Origin: Bacteroidota bacterium
GTDB lineage: Bacteria > Bacteroidota > Bacteroidia > Flavobacteriales > Flavobacteriaceae
Assembly: GCA_018829465.1 (NCBI GenBank)
Contig: JAHJTN010000006.1
Location: 186,001-250,000, forward strand
Length of the DNA: 64,000 bases
Direction: 5' to 3'
The translations under genes were made by a program, and so were the position numbers. Under the pieces are notes generated by a model that was not told the origin of the DNA, ran no database searches, and was given only the letters and a program-made list of their open reading frames with translations. Positions 1 through 9,243 of the stretch are shown here, piece after piece. Every line of letters starts with the position of its first letter. Position 1 is the stretch's first letter.

Positions 1-712
1 AGCATTCATTAAAATTATGCTTGAAATTTTGAAAAATTTCAAAGTCTTTTCTTGAGATTAATTCGGTGTGAAGAAGTGTTTTCCAAATAAATTCAACACA
101 ATTTTGAACGGCAGATTCATCTTGATGCTGTCCGGCTTCAAAACCAAGTGAAACATATCCCCTTTCATTGATATAATTGAGCAATGTTCCTTGCAAATAC
201 TCTTCCAAGCCCAATACTATTGGCACGTTGAACAATGTTGCAAATTTTCGATTAATCATGGCATCGCTAATGGTGATAAAGGGTTTAGAGTGAGATGATG
301 TGGTGTGTAAATCAAGAAAATAATAAGGGGGTTGCTCTGCTAAAAGAATCTTTGACAAGCTATTATAAATGTGTAGCAGCTCTTGCTCATCGGGTCTTAA
401 GAATTCTTTATCTCTTCTCAAAATGCTGGTAATGTGATGGCGCTGCCAAATTCGGTTAAGATCGCTTTCCAAAAAACGTTTCTCCAGTTCTAGGGCTTTC
501 ACATTGCCTCTGAAACCATAGAGGGTTCCATTCATTTTAATATTCCAACTTTTCAATTGCGCAAATACCTGCTCCAAAGCTTTAATTCCCGCAGGCTCAT
601 TGCCGTGGATACCTCCAAAAAAAACGACAGTTGCCCCAGGGTTTATTCCCTTTATATGTCCAATAATCCTATCGGGTAACTTAATTTTTTCGTTTCTTAC
701 TATCGCTTCCAT
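1..712 (-). CDS. Succinylglutamate desuccinylase/aspartoacylase family zinc hydrolase (3' end outside window)
   Basis: The minus strand is open from an ATG at 712 to the window edge, giving 237 residues of a protein whose C-terminus is missing. The family (AstE/AspA) are M14-like zinc-dependent amide hydrolases. Visible signatures are GGIHGNEPAG near residue 37 (first zinc-binding His and Glu), SDLNRIW near 93, DLHTTS near 150 (the later zinc-binding His) and GFEAGQH near 212. The ATG lies inside the last codons of the upstream glutamate-cysteine-ligase-like gene (13-base overlap, different frame), so the two are probably translationally coupled. Substrate is unknown. Family call is firm; desuccinylase, deacylase or peptide-tag hydrolase cannot be told apart here. 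Confidence 0.85.
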   Translation of the reverse strand, partial: MEAIVRNEKIKLPDRIIGHIKGINPGATVVFFGGIHGNEPAGIKALEQVFAQLKSWNIKMNGTLYGFRGNVKALELEKRFLESDLNRIWQRHHITSILRRDKEFLRPDEQELLHIYNSLSKILLAEQPPYYFLDLHTTSSHSKPFITISDAMINRKFATLFNVPIVLGLEEYLQGTLLNYINERGYVSLGFEAGQHQDESAVQNCVEFIWKTLLHTELISRKDFEIFQNFKHNFNEC

Positions 713-2565
713 GCATCTATGTCTTTAGAGGTGATAATACCTATAAGTATATTTTCGTGTGTTACCGGTAGGCATTTAATCTTATGTTCTAACATCATTT
801 TTTCGGCCTCTTGCATGGTTTGATGCCTGTGAATACTCCGCACCGGTTGTCGAAAGATTTTTCGAATGCTTTTATTGAGGTTTATTTTATTTTTATATGC
901 TTGAAGTACATCAGTTGAGCTGATAATTCCCACGAGTTCATATTGATTTTTAACTACCGGTAGGTGGTGAATATTTTTCCATTCCATGATTTTTTTGACC
1001 ATCAAAAGTGTGTCATCGGGCATGGCTGTGAACACGTTGGTTTTCATGTAGGCAGATACTGTGGGATGGTTGCGGACTTGATAATATTTTTTAATGCATA
1101 TTGACTGCCAATCGGCTACGCAATCGTAGGCCAAATTGTTTTCGTACATGCTTCGTGTGAGCAATTTGGTAGCAATAGAAGCACTGTGTTTTTCAGTGAT
1201 TTTTCGATAGTTATTAATGATCCACTCCGAACCCGTATGTTTGAAAAGTCTTTTTTGAATTACATTTAAGTAATGCGAAGCGATTTGCGAATCAATTCCG
1301 GCTTTTAGCAGTCCATCATACGCCAGTGGAAGTAGTTTATCTCCAATCAGCTTGCGGGCGTTTTGAAATTTTCCTTCCCAAAATAAGGGTGACTCTAATC
1401 CCAATCGGGCAGCATTTAGAAAATTCATTTTAGCCACATAAAAAGGTACTTTGCTGTGTAAATTTTTGAGGTTTTCGGGTTGGTTATACATCAAACCCAC
1501 CCAAAAACAAAAATTGGCTATCTCGTCTTTGGGAGAAGGTCCTGAAGGCAAATAACGGTTTTCTATACGGAGATGGGGCTTTTGTTGTTGGGTACCATAG
1601 CAAAGCCTGTTCCAACGGTAGTCTGTTCCATTGTGCAGTAGCAAAGCCGAAAGCTTGGGCGGCTTACCTGCCTTTATTTGCACCGTGCTTTTTTCTTTAA
1701 AATCGCCGGTCAAAATGCTTTTAAAACGAGTAATGGAATCTTTATAATAATCACCTGCGTTTCCTCTTTGCCAATCTCTGCCAAAACCCACTCGAGGTTC
1801 TTTGTCATTTAGCAAATAGGATGTAGATCTAGTATCTACACTTTGGCTAAAAAGCGCTATACGTGTTTCATGCCACAATTGCCTTCGAAGCAAGAGTGGT
1901 GAATTGGTAGCTACTGCCAAAACAGGACCGGATATGTATTGCGCCCAATTATACGCCGATCTAAAATGTGCTGGTGTAATTTGCAAATGTGCCTGAAAAC
2001 TGGTGTTGCAACCTTCATAAATAATAGAATTATGCCTAATGTGCAGTTCATCCAAGCCTTGTATATGAATCTCAAAATCTTGCTTTCTAATTTTCCGCAT
2101 TGACTCGTTTAATACATTGTACCTAACTAAAGGTGTCATTGATGACAGATTGATGTGGTTGAAATTGATGGTGGGCAATATGCCCGTTAAAATAATATTG
2201 ACATCCAACAGACGTGCTTTTTCTGCGGCTAATGCCAATTTTTCTTTCACTTCGGTTTCGAGCTTTTTAAAACAATCTGATTGAAGTTTATGTGCTCTGG
2301 TGTTCAATTCCAAATTGTACAGGGCCAATTCGGTTGTAAAATCAGGTTGATTGATGGCGGCTAGCAAATCCATCGCCTTGTTGACTGGGCGCCACGATGA
2401 ATCAACCAAGCAAAATTCTTGCTCTGCACCTATGTGCATCTCTTTGTTTTCGAAACCTTCTTCATGCAACAACTGGTCAAACGCTTCTACGTCATCAAGC
2501 AAATGACTGATGTATTTAAGTTTATGATGACCGGAGCTTATGCTTCTAACCTCTTGAACCCCCAT
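700..2565 (-). CDS. Glutamate-cysteine-ligase-like (GCS2) protein with C-terminal CBS pair
   Basis: 621 residues. The N-terminal 450 or so resemble the GCS2 carboxylate-amine ligase family, which joins glutamate through ATP-dependent amide bond formation: GAEQEFCLVD near residue 46 carries acidic residues expected for metal/ATP binding, and an HLQITPAHF segment lies further on. Two CBS motifs close the protein (about 510-560 and 575-621; LVGIISSTDVLQAY and LIGIITSKDIDAW), which in other proteins bind adenosine nucleotides and gate activity. Start is ATG at 2565. The gene overlaps the downstream AspA-type hydrolase, pairing a possible amide-forming with a possible amide-breaking enzyme. True glutathione synthesis is not shown; no gshB lies nearby. 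Confidence 0.75.
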   Translation of the reverse strand: MGVQEVRSISSGHHKLKYISHLLDDVEAFDQLLHEEGFENKEMHIGAEQEFCLVDSSWRPVNKAMDLLAAINQPDFTTELALYNLELNTRAHKLQSDCFKKLETEVKEKLALAAEKARLLDVNIILTGILPTINFNHINLSSMTPLVRYNVLNESMRKIRKQDFEIHIQGLDELHIRHNSIIYEGCNTSFQAHLQITPAHFRSAYNWAQYISGPVLAVATNSPLLLRRQLWHETRIALFSQSVDTRSTSYLLNDKEPRVGFGRDWQRGNAGDYYKDSITRFKSILTGDFKEKSTVQIKAGKPPKLSALLLHNGTDYRWNRLCYGTQQQKPHLRIENRYLPSGPSPKDEIANFCFWVGLMYNQPENLKNLHSKVPFYVAKMNFLNAARLGLESPLFWEGKFQNARKLIGDKLLPLAYDGLLKAGIDSQIASHYLNVIQKRLFKHTGSEWIINNYRKITEKHSASIATKLLTRSMYENNLAYDCVADWQSICIKKYYQVRNHPTVSAYMKTNVFTAMPDDTLLMVKKIMEWKNIHHLPVVKNQYELVGIISSTDVLQAYKNKINLNKSIRKIFRQPVRSIHRHQTMQEAEKMMLEHKIKCLPVTHENILIGIITSKDIDAWKR

Positions 2566-2614
2566 GATGGTGCTTTTTGTACCAAAGCAATTTAAGCGTG
2601 TTTTTTTTATTTAC

Positions 2615-2632
2615 ACATGATATTTATCATGT
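2615..2632. promoter_or_regulatory. 18-bp palindrome upstream of the GCS2-CBS gene
   Basis: Perfect 8-base arms ACATGATA and TATCATGT separated by TT, 50-67 bases upstream of the GCS2-CBS start codon. The size and symmetry fit a dimeric repressor or activator operator. No regulator gene is adjacent, so the factor is unknown. The rest of 2566-2840 holds no recognisable gene. Confidence 0.4.
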
Positions 2633-2840
2633 TATCAACACCTTTTGCAAAAAGATGGGAATTGAAACTCTGAATTGAAGGCGTTTTAAAACAAAATGGA
2701 ATTGATTTTCTGAATAAGTCGCGTGAAGAAATCCGATGTCTTTTCAGTTTAGAAACTAAAGCAATTGGTCTTTAACGATGCCTGTCTAATCTGGAATGAA
2801 GAGAGACAACAAAAAAGAATGCGCTTGCTCTTGGTTGTAA

Positions 2841-4505
2841 TTACATGATGGTGGCTACCTGTGTGTGCTTGTCTATTTCTATATCGAGCTTTTCCTTGTA
2901 AGCAGCCATTTTTTCCTGAGGTTCATCAAAAAGTGCCTGATGCGTTTCGAAAACAATATCGCGCAAGGTCTCTATGCTGTAGATGTCAAAGTATAAACGT
3001 CCGGTTCTGCGAATAAAAAAATCGAGCGGATTTGTGACCATTTCATTTTCTGCACAAAATAAATACTCGGCCTTTCCCATCAATTTTTCGGCTGTTTTTT
3101 GTGTGGGCTTCAGGCTTTCAAAAGTTTTTAGAATGTCTTCTGTCTGGCGGCCAAAAGTTGTCACCAAATATTGCGCATATACCTGATCGAAACCGTGCGG
3201 TGCAATTTTTTCTGCAATGGTTTTTATGTATTTCTGTACCTCTTTAAAATTTTTGAAAACACCACCCGCCAAAGGTGTTTTTTCGGTTTTACACTTCTTA
3301 AAGTTCTTGTCTTCTTCCTCTTTCAGCTTTTCGCAAACTTTATCGAGCACGCGTTCTGCCATTTTTCTGTATCCGGTGAGTTTGCCACCCGCAATAGAGA
3401 TGAGTTGCGAATCGGACACAAATATTTCGTCTTTTCTGGAGAGTTCCGATGCCGATTTTCCCTCTTCGTGGATTAACGGGCGAAGGCCGGCCCAAGTAGA
3501 GATGATGTCTTTCATATCCAGATGAATTTTAGGAAACATATTGTTGACAGCACTAATCAGGTAGATGGCATCTGCCGCATCTGTTATGACATCGTCTTTG
3601 TTGTCTTGATAATTGGTGTCTGTGGTACCAAAATAGGTGATTTTCCCTCTGGGGATGGCAAACATCATGCGGCCGTCCGGCACATCAAAATAAACCGATT
3701 GTTTCACCGGAAATTTTTCGTAGGGCACCACCAAATGCACGCCCTTTGTCAGGTGGAGTTGCTTGCCTTTTTTTGACTGATTGAGCACCCTGAGTTCGTC
3801 CACCCAAGGTCCTGTGGCATTGACGACAACTTTGGCAGCAATTTGTATGGATTGTTTGCTGCGTTGGTCTTCTACCTTCACTCCGGTGACCATACCGTTT
3901 TCATAGAGAAATTCTGTCACCGCAGTATAGTTGATGCAATCTGCTCCTTTTTGCACAGCGGTTTTGATGTTTTCAATAGTCAATCTGGCATCATCGGTTC
4001 GGTATTCTGCATAATAACCCGCACCTTTCAAAATTTTCTTGGGCAATAGCGGTTCTTTTTCTAATGCCTCTTTTTTGTCGAGCATCAGGCGGCGGTCGTC
4101 ACCTTCAACGCTTGCTAAAATATCATATACTTTGAGTCCGATAGACGTCAGCCAAGTGCCGTAAGTGCCATTCTCGATGATAGGCAACAGCATTTTTTCA
4201 GGAACCACCAAATGTGGTGCGAGTTGATGCACAATGGCGCGTTCGGAACCCACTTCTTTGACGAGCCAAAAATCGAATTGTTTAAGGTAGCGCAAACCTC
4301 CGTGTATCAGTTTGGTAGATTTACTACTCGTGCCCGAGGCAAAGTCTTTTTTCTCTACCAAGGCTACCTTCATGCCGCGAAGGGCAGCATCTAAAGCAAT
4401 ACCTGCTCCGGTTATGCCACCGCCAATGACTAAAAGGTCATATTTTGTTTGAGACAATTTTGCCAAAAGTGTGTCTCTGTTTTTTAGGGAAAAACTATTT
4501 TTCAT
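2841..4505 (-). CDS. glpD: Aerobic glycerol-3-phosphate dehydrogenase
   Basis: 554 residues, the usual length for the FAD-dependent membrane-associated enzyme that oxidises sn-glycerol-3-phosphate to dihydroxyacetone phosphate and passes electrons to quinone. The FAD Rossmann motif VIGGGITGAGIA lies near residue 26, followed by GTSSKSTKLIHGGLRYL, a family hallmark; a DAO-type C-terminal domain occupies the last third. The gene follows glpK in the same direction and is separated from it only by repeat copy A. Its ATGAAA start is the downstream edge of that repeat. An upstream overlap with glpK appears to have existed before the repeat arrived. Confidence 0.95.
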   Translation of the reverse strand: MKNSFSLKNRDTLLAKLSQTKYDLLVIGGGITGAGIALDAALRGMKVALVEKKDFASGTSSKSTKLIHGGLRYLKQFDFWLVKEVGSERAIVHQLAPHLVVPEKMLLPIIENGTYGTWLTSIGLKVYDILASVEGDDRRLMLDKKEALEKEPLLPKKILKGAGYYAEYRTDDARLTIENIKTAVQKGADCINYTAVTEFLYENGMVTGVKVEDQRSKQSIQIAAKVVVNATGPWVDELRVLNQSKKGKQLHLTKGVHLVVPYEKFPVKQSVYFDVPDGRMMFAIPRGKITYFGTTDTNYQDNKDDVITDAADAIYLISAVNNMFPKIHLDMKDIISTWAGLRPLIHEEGKSASELSRKDEIFVSDSQLISIAGGKLTGYRKMAERVLDKVCEKLKEEEDKNFKKCKTEKTPLAGGVFKNFKEVQKYIKTIAEKIAPHGFDQVYAQYLVTTFGRQTEDILKTFESLKPTQKTAEKLMGKAEYLFCAENEMVTNPLDFFIRRTGRLYFDIYSIETLRDIVFETHQALFDEPQEKMAAYKEKLDIEIDKHTQVATIM

Positions 4506-4617
4506 CTGTTTATATTATTTATTTTAATCGGTCATGCTTCGACTGCGCTCAGCACAGGAATGGAACACCTTAACTCATCATGCTCCTGCGTGCAAAATTT
4601 TTACATGGGTGTTTCAT
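4500..4617 (-). repeat. ATGAAA-junction repeat, copy A (glpK/glpD)
   Basis: Read on the minus strand the unit starts ATGAAACACCCATGTAA and ends AAACAG followed by ATGAAA, the glpD start. It contains the family's shared blocks: AAAATTTTGCAC, the GCTGAGCGCAGTCGAAGC segment and an A-rich end. The stem AACACC/GGTGTT pairs. The glpK reading frame runs 4 codons into the repeat (E-T-P-M) and uses its TAA. From the upstream ATGAAA a 15-codon frame is open. Deleting one ATGAAA plus the insert rejoins glpK as ...H-D-E-K-stop overlapping the glpD ATG. Confidence 0.85.
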
Positions 4618-6100
4618 CATGTTTCCAATTTTTGGTTCGTTCTACTGCTCGTAGCCAGCCTTCATATCGTTTTTTTCGAGTGTGATCGTCAGACTTGGCC
4701 GTAAATGACTTTTCGATTTGTTTGGTCTTCAAAATTTGTTCTTTAGTCCACAGTCCAACTTGCAGCCCAGCCAAATAAGCAGCACCCAAAGCCGTAGATT
4801 CTACGCAGTCCGGACGCTCAACAGGAACACCTAAAATATCGGCTTGAAATTGCATAAGATAATCGTTTGCGCAAGCGCCGCCATCTACCTTGAGTGCTTT
4901 TAGCGCAATTCCGGAATCTTTTTGCATCGCACGCATCAAATCTACCGTTTGGTAAGCTATAGATTCAAGCGTCGCTCTTACGATGTGTGCAAGTCCGGTA
5001 TCGCGGGTAAGTCCAAAAATAGCACCTCGGGCATCTTGATCCCAATAAGGTGCACCCAAACCGGAGAAAGCCGGCACAAAATACACCGGATTTTCTCCAA
5101 CCACACTTTCTGCAATACCCTGAGTGTCATATGCATTTTCTATTACTTTCAATCCATCTCTAAGCCATTGAACCGCTGCGCCGGCTATAAAAACACTGCC
5201 TTCTAAGGCGTAATGTACTTCACCATCCAAACCCCAAGCAATGGTTGTTAGTAAGCCATTGTGAGAATACTGAAGGTTTTGACCTGTGTTCATCAACATA
5301 AAACAACCCGTTCCGTAGGTGTTTTTAGCCATGCCGGGCTCAAAACAAGTTTGTCCGAATAGTGCGGCTTGCTGGTCTCCGGCAACACCGCAAATGGGTA
5401 TAGCCGTTCCGTGATAGACAAAATCACTATAGTGGTAAGAACTGGGTTTTACATCGGGCAGCATGCTGGTATAAATGCCCAGCCTGTCTAATATTTTTCG
5501 ATCCCATTTGAGCTTTACAATGTTGTAGAGCATGGTGCGAGAGGCGTTGGTATAATCTGTAACGTGTACACTGCCGCCGGTAAGATTCCAAATAAGCCAA
5601 GTGTCAATAGTACCAAACAGTAAATCGCCTTTTTCTGCGGCTTCTTTTGCGCCGGCAACATTTTCGAGTATCCAATGTATTTTGGTACCCGAAAAATAAG
5701 CATCAATCACCAATCCCGTTCTTTCTTTGATGTGCGCCTCGAGACCTTCTTTTTTGAGTACATCACAAAATGCCGAAGTTCGCTTATCTTGCCAAACAAT
5801 GGCATTGTAAACGGGTTTGCCTGTGTGCTTGTTCCAAACAACGGTAGTTTCTCTTTGGTTGGTGATGCCAATGGCTTTGACATCTTGAAGCGATATTTGT
5901 GCTTTGCCAATCAGTTCTTTAAAAACTGTTAGCTGGCTTTCCAATATTTCCATTGGATCGTGCTCTACCCAACCCGGTTGGGGGTAAATTTGGCTAAATT
6001 CTTCTTGGGCTATTGCGACAAGTTTTCCGGTTGCGTCAACCAACACGGCCCTCGAGCTAGAAGTACCTTGATCGAGCGCTACAATGAAAGGAGGTTTCAC
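4601..6100 (-). CDS. glpK: Glycerol kinase
   Basis: 499 residues, FGGY carbohydrate kinase family; phosphorylates glycerol to glycerol-3-phosphate in the cytoplasm. Motifs seen: [10 protein letters not shown] near residue 10 (phosphate-binding loop), [18 protein letters not shown] near 350, and [17 protein letters not shown] near 405. The start is GTG at 6100, placed directly before [11 protein letters not shown]; no upstream ATG fits. It is first gene of the glpK-glpD pair. The last four residues and stop are supplied by repeat copy A, so the native C-terminus has been altered. No glycerol facilitator gene is present within the window. Confidence 0.95.
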   Translation of the reverse strand: MKPPFIVALDQGTSSSRAVLVDATGKLVAIAQEEFSQIYPQPGWVEHDPMEILESQLTVFKELIGKAQISLQDVKAIGITNQRETTVVWNKHTGKPVYNAIVWQDKRTSAFCDVLKKEGLEAHIKERTGLVIDAYFSGTKIHWILENVAGAKEAAEKGDLLFGTIDTWLIWNLTGGSVHVTDYTNASRTMLYNIVKLKWDRKILDRLGIYTSMLPDVKPSSYHYSDFVYHGTAIPICGVAGDQQAALFGQTCFEPGMAKNTYGTGCFMLMNTGQNLQYSHNGLLTTIAWGLDGEVHYALEGSVFIAGAAVQWLRDGLKVIENAYDTQGIAESVVGENPVYFVPAFSGLGAPYWDQDARGAIFGLTRDTGLAHIVRATLESIAYQTVDLMRAMQKDSGIALKALKVDGGACANDYLMQFQADILGVPVERPDCVESTALGAAYLAGLQVGLWTKEQILKTKQIEKSFTAKSDDHTRKKRYEGWLRAVERTKNWKHDETPM

Positions 6101-6153
6101 AGTTTAAGGTTTTTTGGATAGGACAAGCAATTTATAAAAATATTGTGCCCTTT

Positions 6154-6161
6154 CAAAATTA
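6154..6161 (-). promoter_or_regulatory. Promoter -7 box for glpK
   Basis: TAATTTTG on the minus strand matches the Bacteroidota -7 consensus TAnnTTTG exactly, about 54 bases before the glpK GTG. No clear -33 TTG is seen at the right distance. Confidence 0.45.
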
Positions 6162-6186
6162 AACTATTGTTAAACTGAAAATTAAC

Positions 6187-7161
6187 TTAATGTTCCAGCG
6201 GTCGCCTTTTCACCATTCCTCCCACGGTGTCTTTTACGCTGCTCATTACCAAAAAGGCATTGGGATCTATTTTGGCTATTTCTGTTTTTAGTTTACTGAT
6301 TTCCAAACGAGTAATCACAGAGTAAATGATTTCGGTTTCTTGACGAACTTCGCCCTTTTTTCCATAGCCTCTTTTTCCGTTGTAGATAGTCACCCCTCTT
6401 CGCATTTTTTCAATAATCATCTGTCTGATTTCATCGCTATGCAGGGAAACAACGGTTACACCCACATATTCTTCTACGCCTTCCACAACAAAATCAACTG
6501 TTTTGGAAGCAGACAAATAGGTTAGTATGGAATAGAGTGCCACTTCTACGTTTAGTAAATACGCCGCAACTGAGAAGATAACAATATTGAAAATTAGAAT
6601 GGTATCGCCTATGGTAAGACCTGTTTTTCGATTCAAATAGACCGCTAATACTTCTGTGCCGTCCAACACGCTTCCGCCCCTGATTGAAAACCCGATGCCC
6701 AAACCGAGAAAAAATCCACCAAAAACAGAAATTAATAGCTTGTCTGATGTAATGAGCGGATAAGGAATAAAGGTAATGGCCAAAGCCAAACCTGTGATAG
6801 CAAGAATACTCTTTAGGGCAAAGTTTCTTCCTATTTGTTTGTAGGCCATGTATATAAAAGGGGCATTGATGACAATAATCAACAAGGATAGTGGCATACC
6901 TGTCATAAAGGAGGTCAACAAAGATATACCGGTAACGCCACCGTCTATAAAATTGTTGGGCAATAGGAAGCCTTTCAAGCCAAAACCGGCAGCCGTAAAA
7001 CCCAGTACAATAAAGAGCATGTCTAACAAAAACCTGCGGAGTGTAATGCGAAACCTTTTGAACGCCTTTGCCCTTTGGTAATCGCTGACGCTCTTTGCTT
7101 GGTTTTTATCTATCGACTTCCAAACTGCTTTGGCAATCATCGTATTGAAATGGATATTCAT
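6187..7161 (-). CDS. YitT family membrane protein (DUF161/DUF2179)
   Basis: An integral membrane protein with about five or six hydrophobic segments between residues 45 and 205 (GFTAAGFGLKGFLLPNNFIDGG opens the first DUF161 unit), then a soluble C-terminal DUF2179 domain containing the G-Y-G-K-K-G-E segment. The family's function is not established. ATG at 7161 is preferred; an in-frame TTG at 7191 would add ten residues that look unlike the family. It lies 46 bases downstream of pyk in the same direction and probably shares its transcript. Confidence 0.8.
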   Translation of the reverse strand: MNIHFNTMIAKAVWKSIDKNQAKSVSDYQRAKAFKRFRITLRRFLLDMLFIVLGFTAAGFGLKGFLLPNNFIDGGVTGISLLTSFMTGMPLSLLIIVINAPFIYMAYKQIGRNFALKSILAITGLALAITFIPYPLITSDKLLISVFGGFFLGLGIGFSIRGGSVLDGTEVLAVYLNRKTGLTIGDTILIFNIVIFSVAAYLLNVEVALYSILTYLSASKTVDFVVEGVEEYVGVTVVSLHSDEIRQMIIEKMRRGVTIYNGKRGYGKKGEVRQETEIIYSVITRLEISKLKTEIAKIDPNAFLVMSSVKDTVGGMVKRRPLEH

Positions 7162-7207
7162 GACTTTGTTTTGTTTAGTTACCTTGATCAATATCCAAAA
7201 AATCGCC

Positions 7208-8641
7208 TCACTTAGCTATTTCGGTAATCCGAAGTGTATTGACCATCCCTTTTTCAAAAACCGGCATTGCTGCGAGGCTGATTACCAAATCGCCCTTGCA
7301 GGCATAGCCTTTTTCACAACAAATTTGGTTTACGTCATCTATGGTCTCGTCTGTACTGACGAATTTATCGTAATAAAACGCTCTTACGCCCCACAAAAGG
7401 CTCACTTGAGTAAGAATTCGTTTGTTTGACGTGAATACTAAAATATGGGCTTTGGGTCTCCAAGCAGATATTTGAAAGGCCGTATAGCCACTATTCGTAA
7501 GTGTCGTGATGGCTTTGGCTTCAATTTCGTTGGCCATAAGTGCAGCGTGGTAACAAACGGACTTGGTGATGTAGCGCTTGGTGCGGATGTGCGGTGGTGA
7601 AAGCGGTACTTTAATTAAATCTGAATGTTCTACACTATGGATAATTTGTGCCATTTTTTGTATGACTTGAACTGGATATTGCCCTACGGATGTTTCGCCG
7701 GAAAGCATGACCGCATCGGCACCATCCATCACAGAATTGGCCACGTCGTTGACTTCGGCTCGGGTGGGCGTCAGGCTATTAATCATGGTTTCCATCATTT
7801 GGGTGGCTATGATGACCGGAATGCGTGCTTTTTTGGCTGTAAGTACCAATTGCTTTTGAATGAGTGGCACTTCATGCGCGGGTATTTCAACACCCAAATC
7901 GCCACGGGCTACCATCAAGCCGTCACAATAGGCTACAATTTTATTGATATTGACAATTGCCTCGGGCTTTTCAATCTTGGCAATAACCGGAATTTTGTGT
8001 TTGGAATGGGCGTCGATTAGCTCTTTTAACTCCATCAGGTCTTCAGGTGTACGCACAAAAGAGAGTGCAATCCAATCTATTTGTTGCTCGATGGCAAAAA
8101 TGGCATCTTTAACGTCTTTTTCTGTCAGTGCCGGCAAAGAAACTTTGGTATTGGGTAAGTTGACGCCTTTTTTTGATTTTAGTGGTCCGCCTTGGATGAC
8201 TTTTGTAACAACTTCATGCGCCCTGTCTGTACTAACCACTTCAAAAATGAGCTTTCCGTCGTCGAGCAAAATGCGCTCCCCGGGATTGACATCCTGCGGA
8301 AAGGTTTCGTAGTCCATGTAAGCGCGCGATTTGGTTCCTACGAATTTTTCTTTGGTAGAAAAAGTAATTTCATCCCCAGGAAACACTTCAATTCCTTCTT
8401 CCATCACGCCTACCCGAAGTTTGGGACCTTGTAAATCGCCCAAAATAGAGACGTTGAATCCGTGGGTTTCGTTGAGTTCACGAATCATTTTGATACGGGC
8501 TTTTACATCTTCATAATCGGCATGTGAGAAATTAATTCTAAAAACATCGGCGCCGTTTTGCATCATCTCCAACAAAACTTCTTTGGTGGAAGTAGCCGGG
8601 CCCAGCGTGGCTACAATTTTGGTCTTTTTTCTGATTGGCAT
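7208..8641 (-). CDS. pyk: Pyruvate kinase
   Basis: 477 residues. Catalyses phosphoenolpyruvate plus ADP to pyruvate plus ATP, the last step of glycolysis. TKIVATLGPATS near residue 6, VARGDLGVEIP near 270 and MDGADAVMLSGETSVGQYP near 308 are the classical active-site and cation-binding motifs; the C-terminal allosteric domain is complete. Only three bases separate it from the upstream IPExxxVDY gene, so both are on one transcript. The same pairing is common in Flavobacteriia. Confidence 0.96.
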   Translation of the reverse strand: MPIRKKTKIVATLGPATSTKEVLLEMMQNGADVFRINFSHADYEDVKARIKMIRELNETHGFNVSILGDLQGPKLRVGVMEEGIEVFPGDEITFSTKEKFVGTKSRAYMDYETFPQDVNPGERILLDDGKLIFEVVSTDRAHEVVTKVIQGGPLKSKKGVNLPNTKVSLPALTEKDVKDAIFAIEQQIDWIALSFVRTPEDLMELKELIDAHSKHKIPVIAKIEKPEAIVNINKIVAYCDGLMVARGDLGVEIPAHEVPLIQKQLVLTAKKARIPVIIATQMMETMINSLTPTRAEVNDVANSVMDGADAVMLSGETSVGQYPVQVIQKMAQIIHSVEHSDLIKVPLSPPHIRTKRYITKSVCYHAALMANEIEAKAITTLTNSGYTAFQISAWRPKAHILVFTSNKRILTQVSLLWGVRAFYYDKFVSTDETIDDVNQICCEKGYACKGDLVISLAAMPVFEKGMVNTLRITEIAK

Positions 8642-8644
8642 TAT

Positions 8645-9124
8645 TTAGGTAATTAGGTTTTGAATTGATTTTAGTTGTTTTTCTATTATATATGCCGTCT
8701 TTATCGTTGAAATTTTCTGCAAATTTTTTACGATATGTGTTGCGGCATTTTCGTCTTCTAAGCCGTTTATTTTCAGTATGTAATCAACATTTTTAAGTTC
8801 GGGTATTAAATAGCGCAAAACTGCTTGTTTATCGGTTGCTTCTTCAAACAACGTCCCGGAACTAAATTTGTGAGGCACTTCTGTAAGGCATTTGTTGGTG
8901 ATTAGACTCCAATCGGTGTAATGCTTTACATCTTCCCATACAAACCAAGCAAATGAGGCGTCTATATAATTAAAATCTAAATCTTTCTTGCAGCGCGTCA
9001 GTTTGATTTTTAAATTTCTGTTGAGATCAAAAGCCAACCTGTAATCTTCGGCATCTGTATGTATGGCAAACACCGAAGGCTCGTCTTCGAGGAAAGCATC
9101 TAGCTTTATCTTGTGAACCTTCAC
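8645..9124 (-). CDS. IPExxxVDY family protein
   Basis: 159 residues with the family's namesake motif IPELKNVDY near residue 111. The family is confined to Bacteroidota and has no assigned function. No signal peptide or membrane segment is visible; it should be cytoplasmic. The start is GTG at 9124 (K-V-H-K-I-K follows). It is directly upstream of pyk, which is its usual neighbour in the phylum, and supports a Flavobacteriales origin for the window. Confidence 0.85.
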   Translation of the reverse strand: MKVHKIKLDAFLEDEPSVFAIHTDAEDYRLAFDLNRNLKIKLTRCKKDLDFNYIDASFAWFVWEDVKHYTDWSLITNKCLTEVPHKFSSGTLFEEATDKQAVLRYLIPELKNVDYILKINGLEDENAATHIVKNLQKISTIKTAYIIEKQLKSIQNLIT

Positions 9125-9243
9125 TTTGAATTTTTAAAGCGTAAAGATAAAAAAACTTAATTCTTCCCTTGAATTATAAGAAAAGTTTATCAGTTTTTTA
9201 CAACCCATTTGCGGATGCAGCAGAAAATGTTACTATAAACACC

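Noticed and set aside
2841-4505. Several open frames on the plus strand opposite glpD, and similar shadows elsewhere
   Set aside because: They lie inside strongly supported genes on the other strand, have no recognisable domains, and lack promoters or family resemblance.
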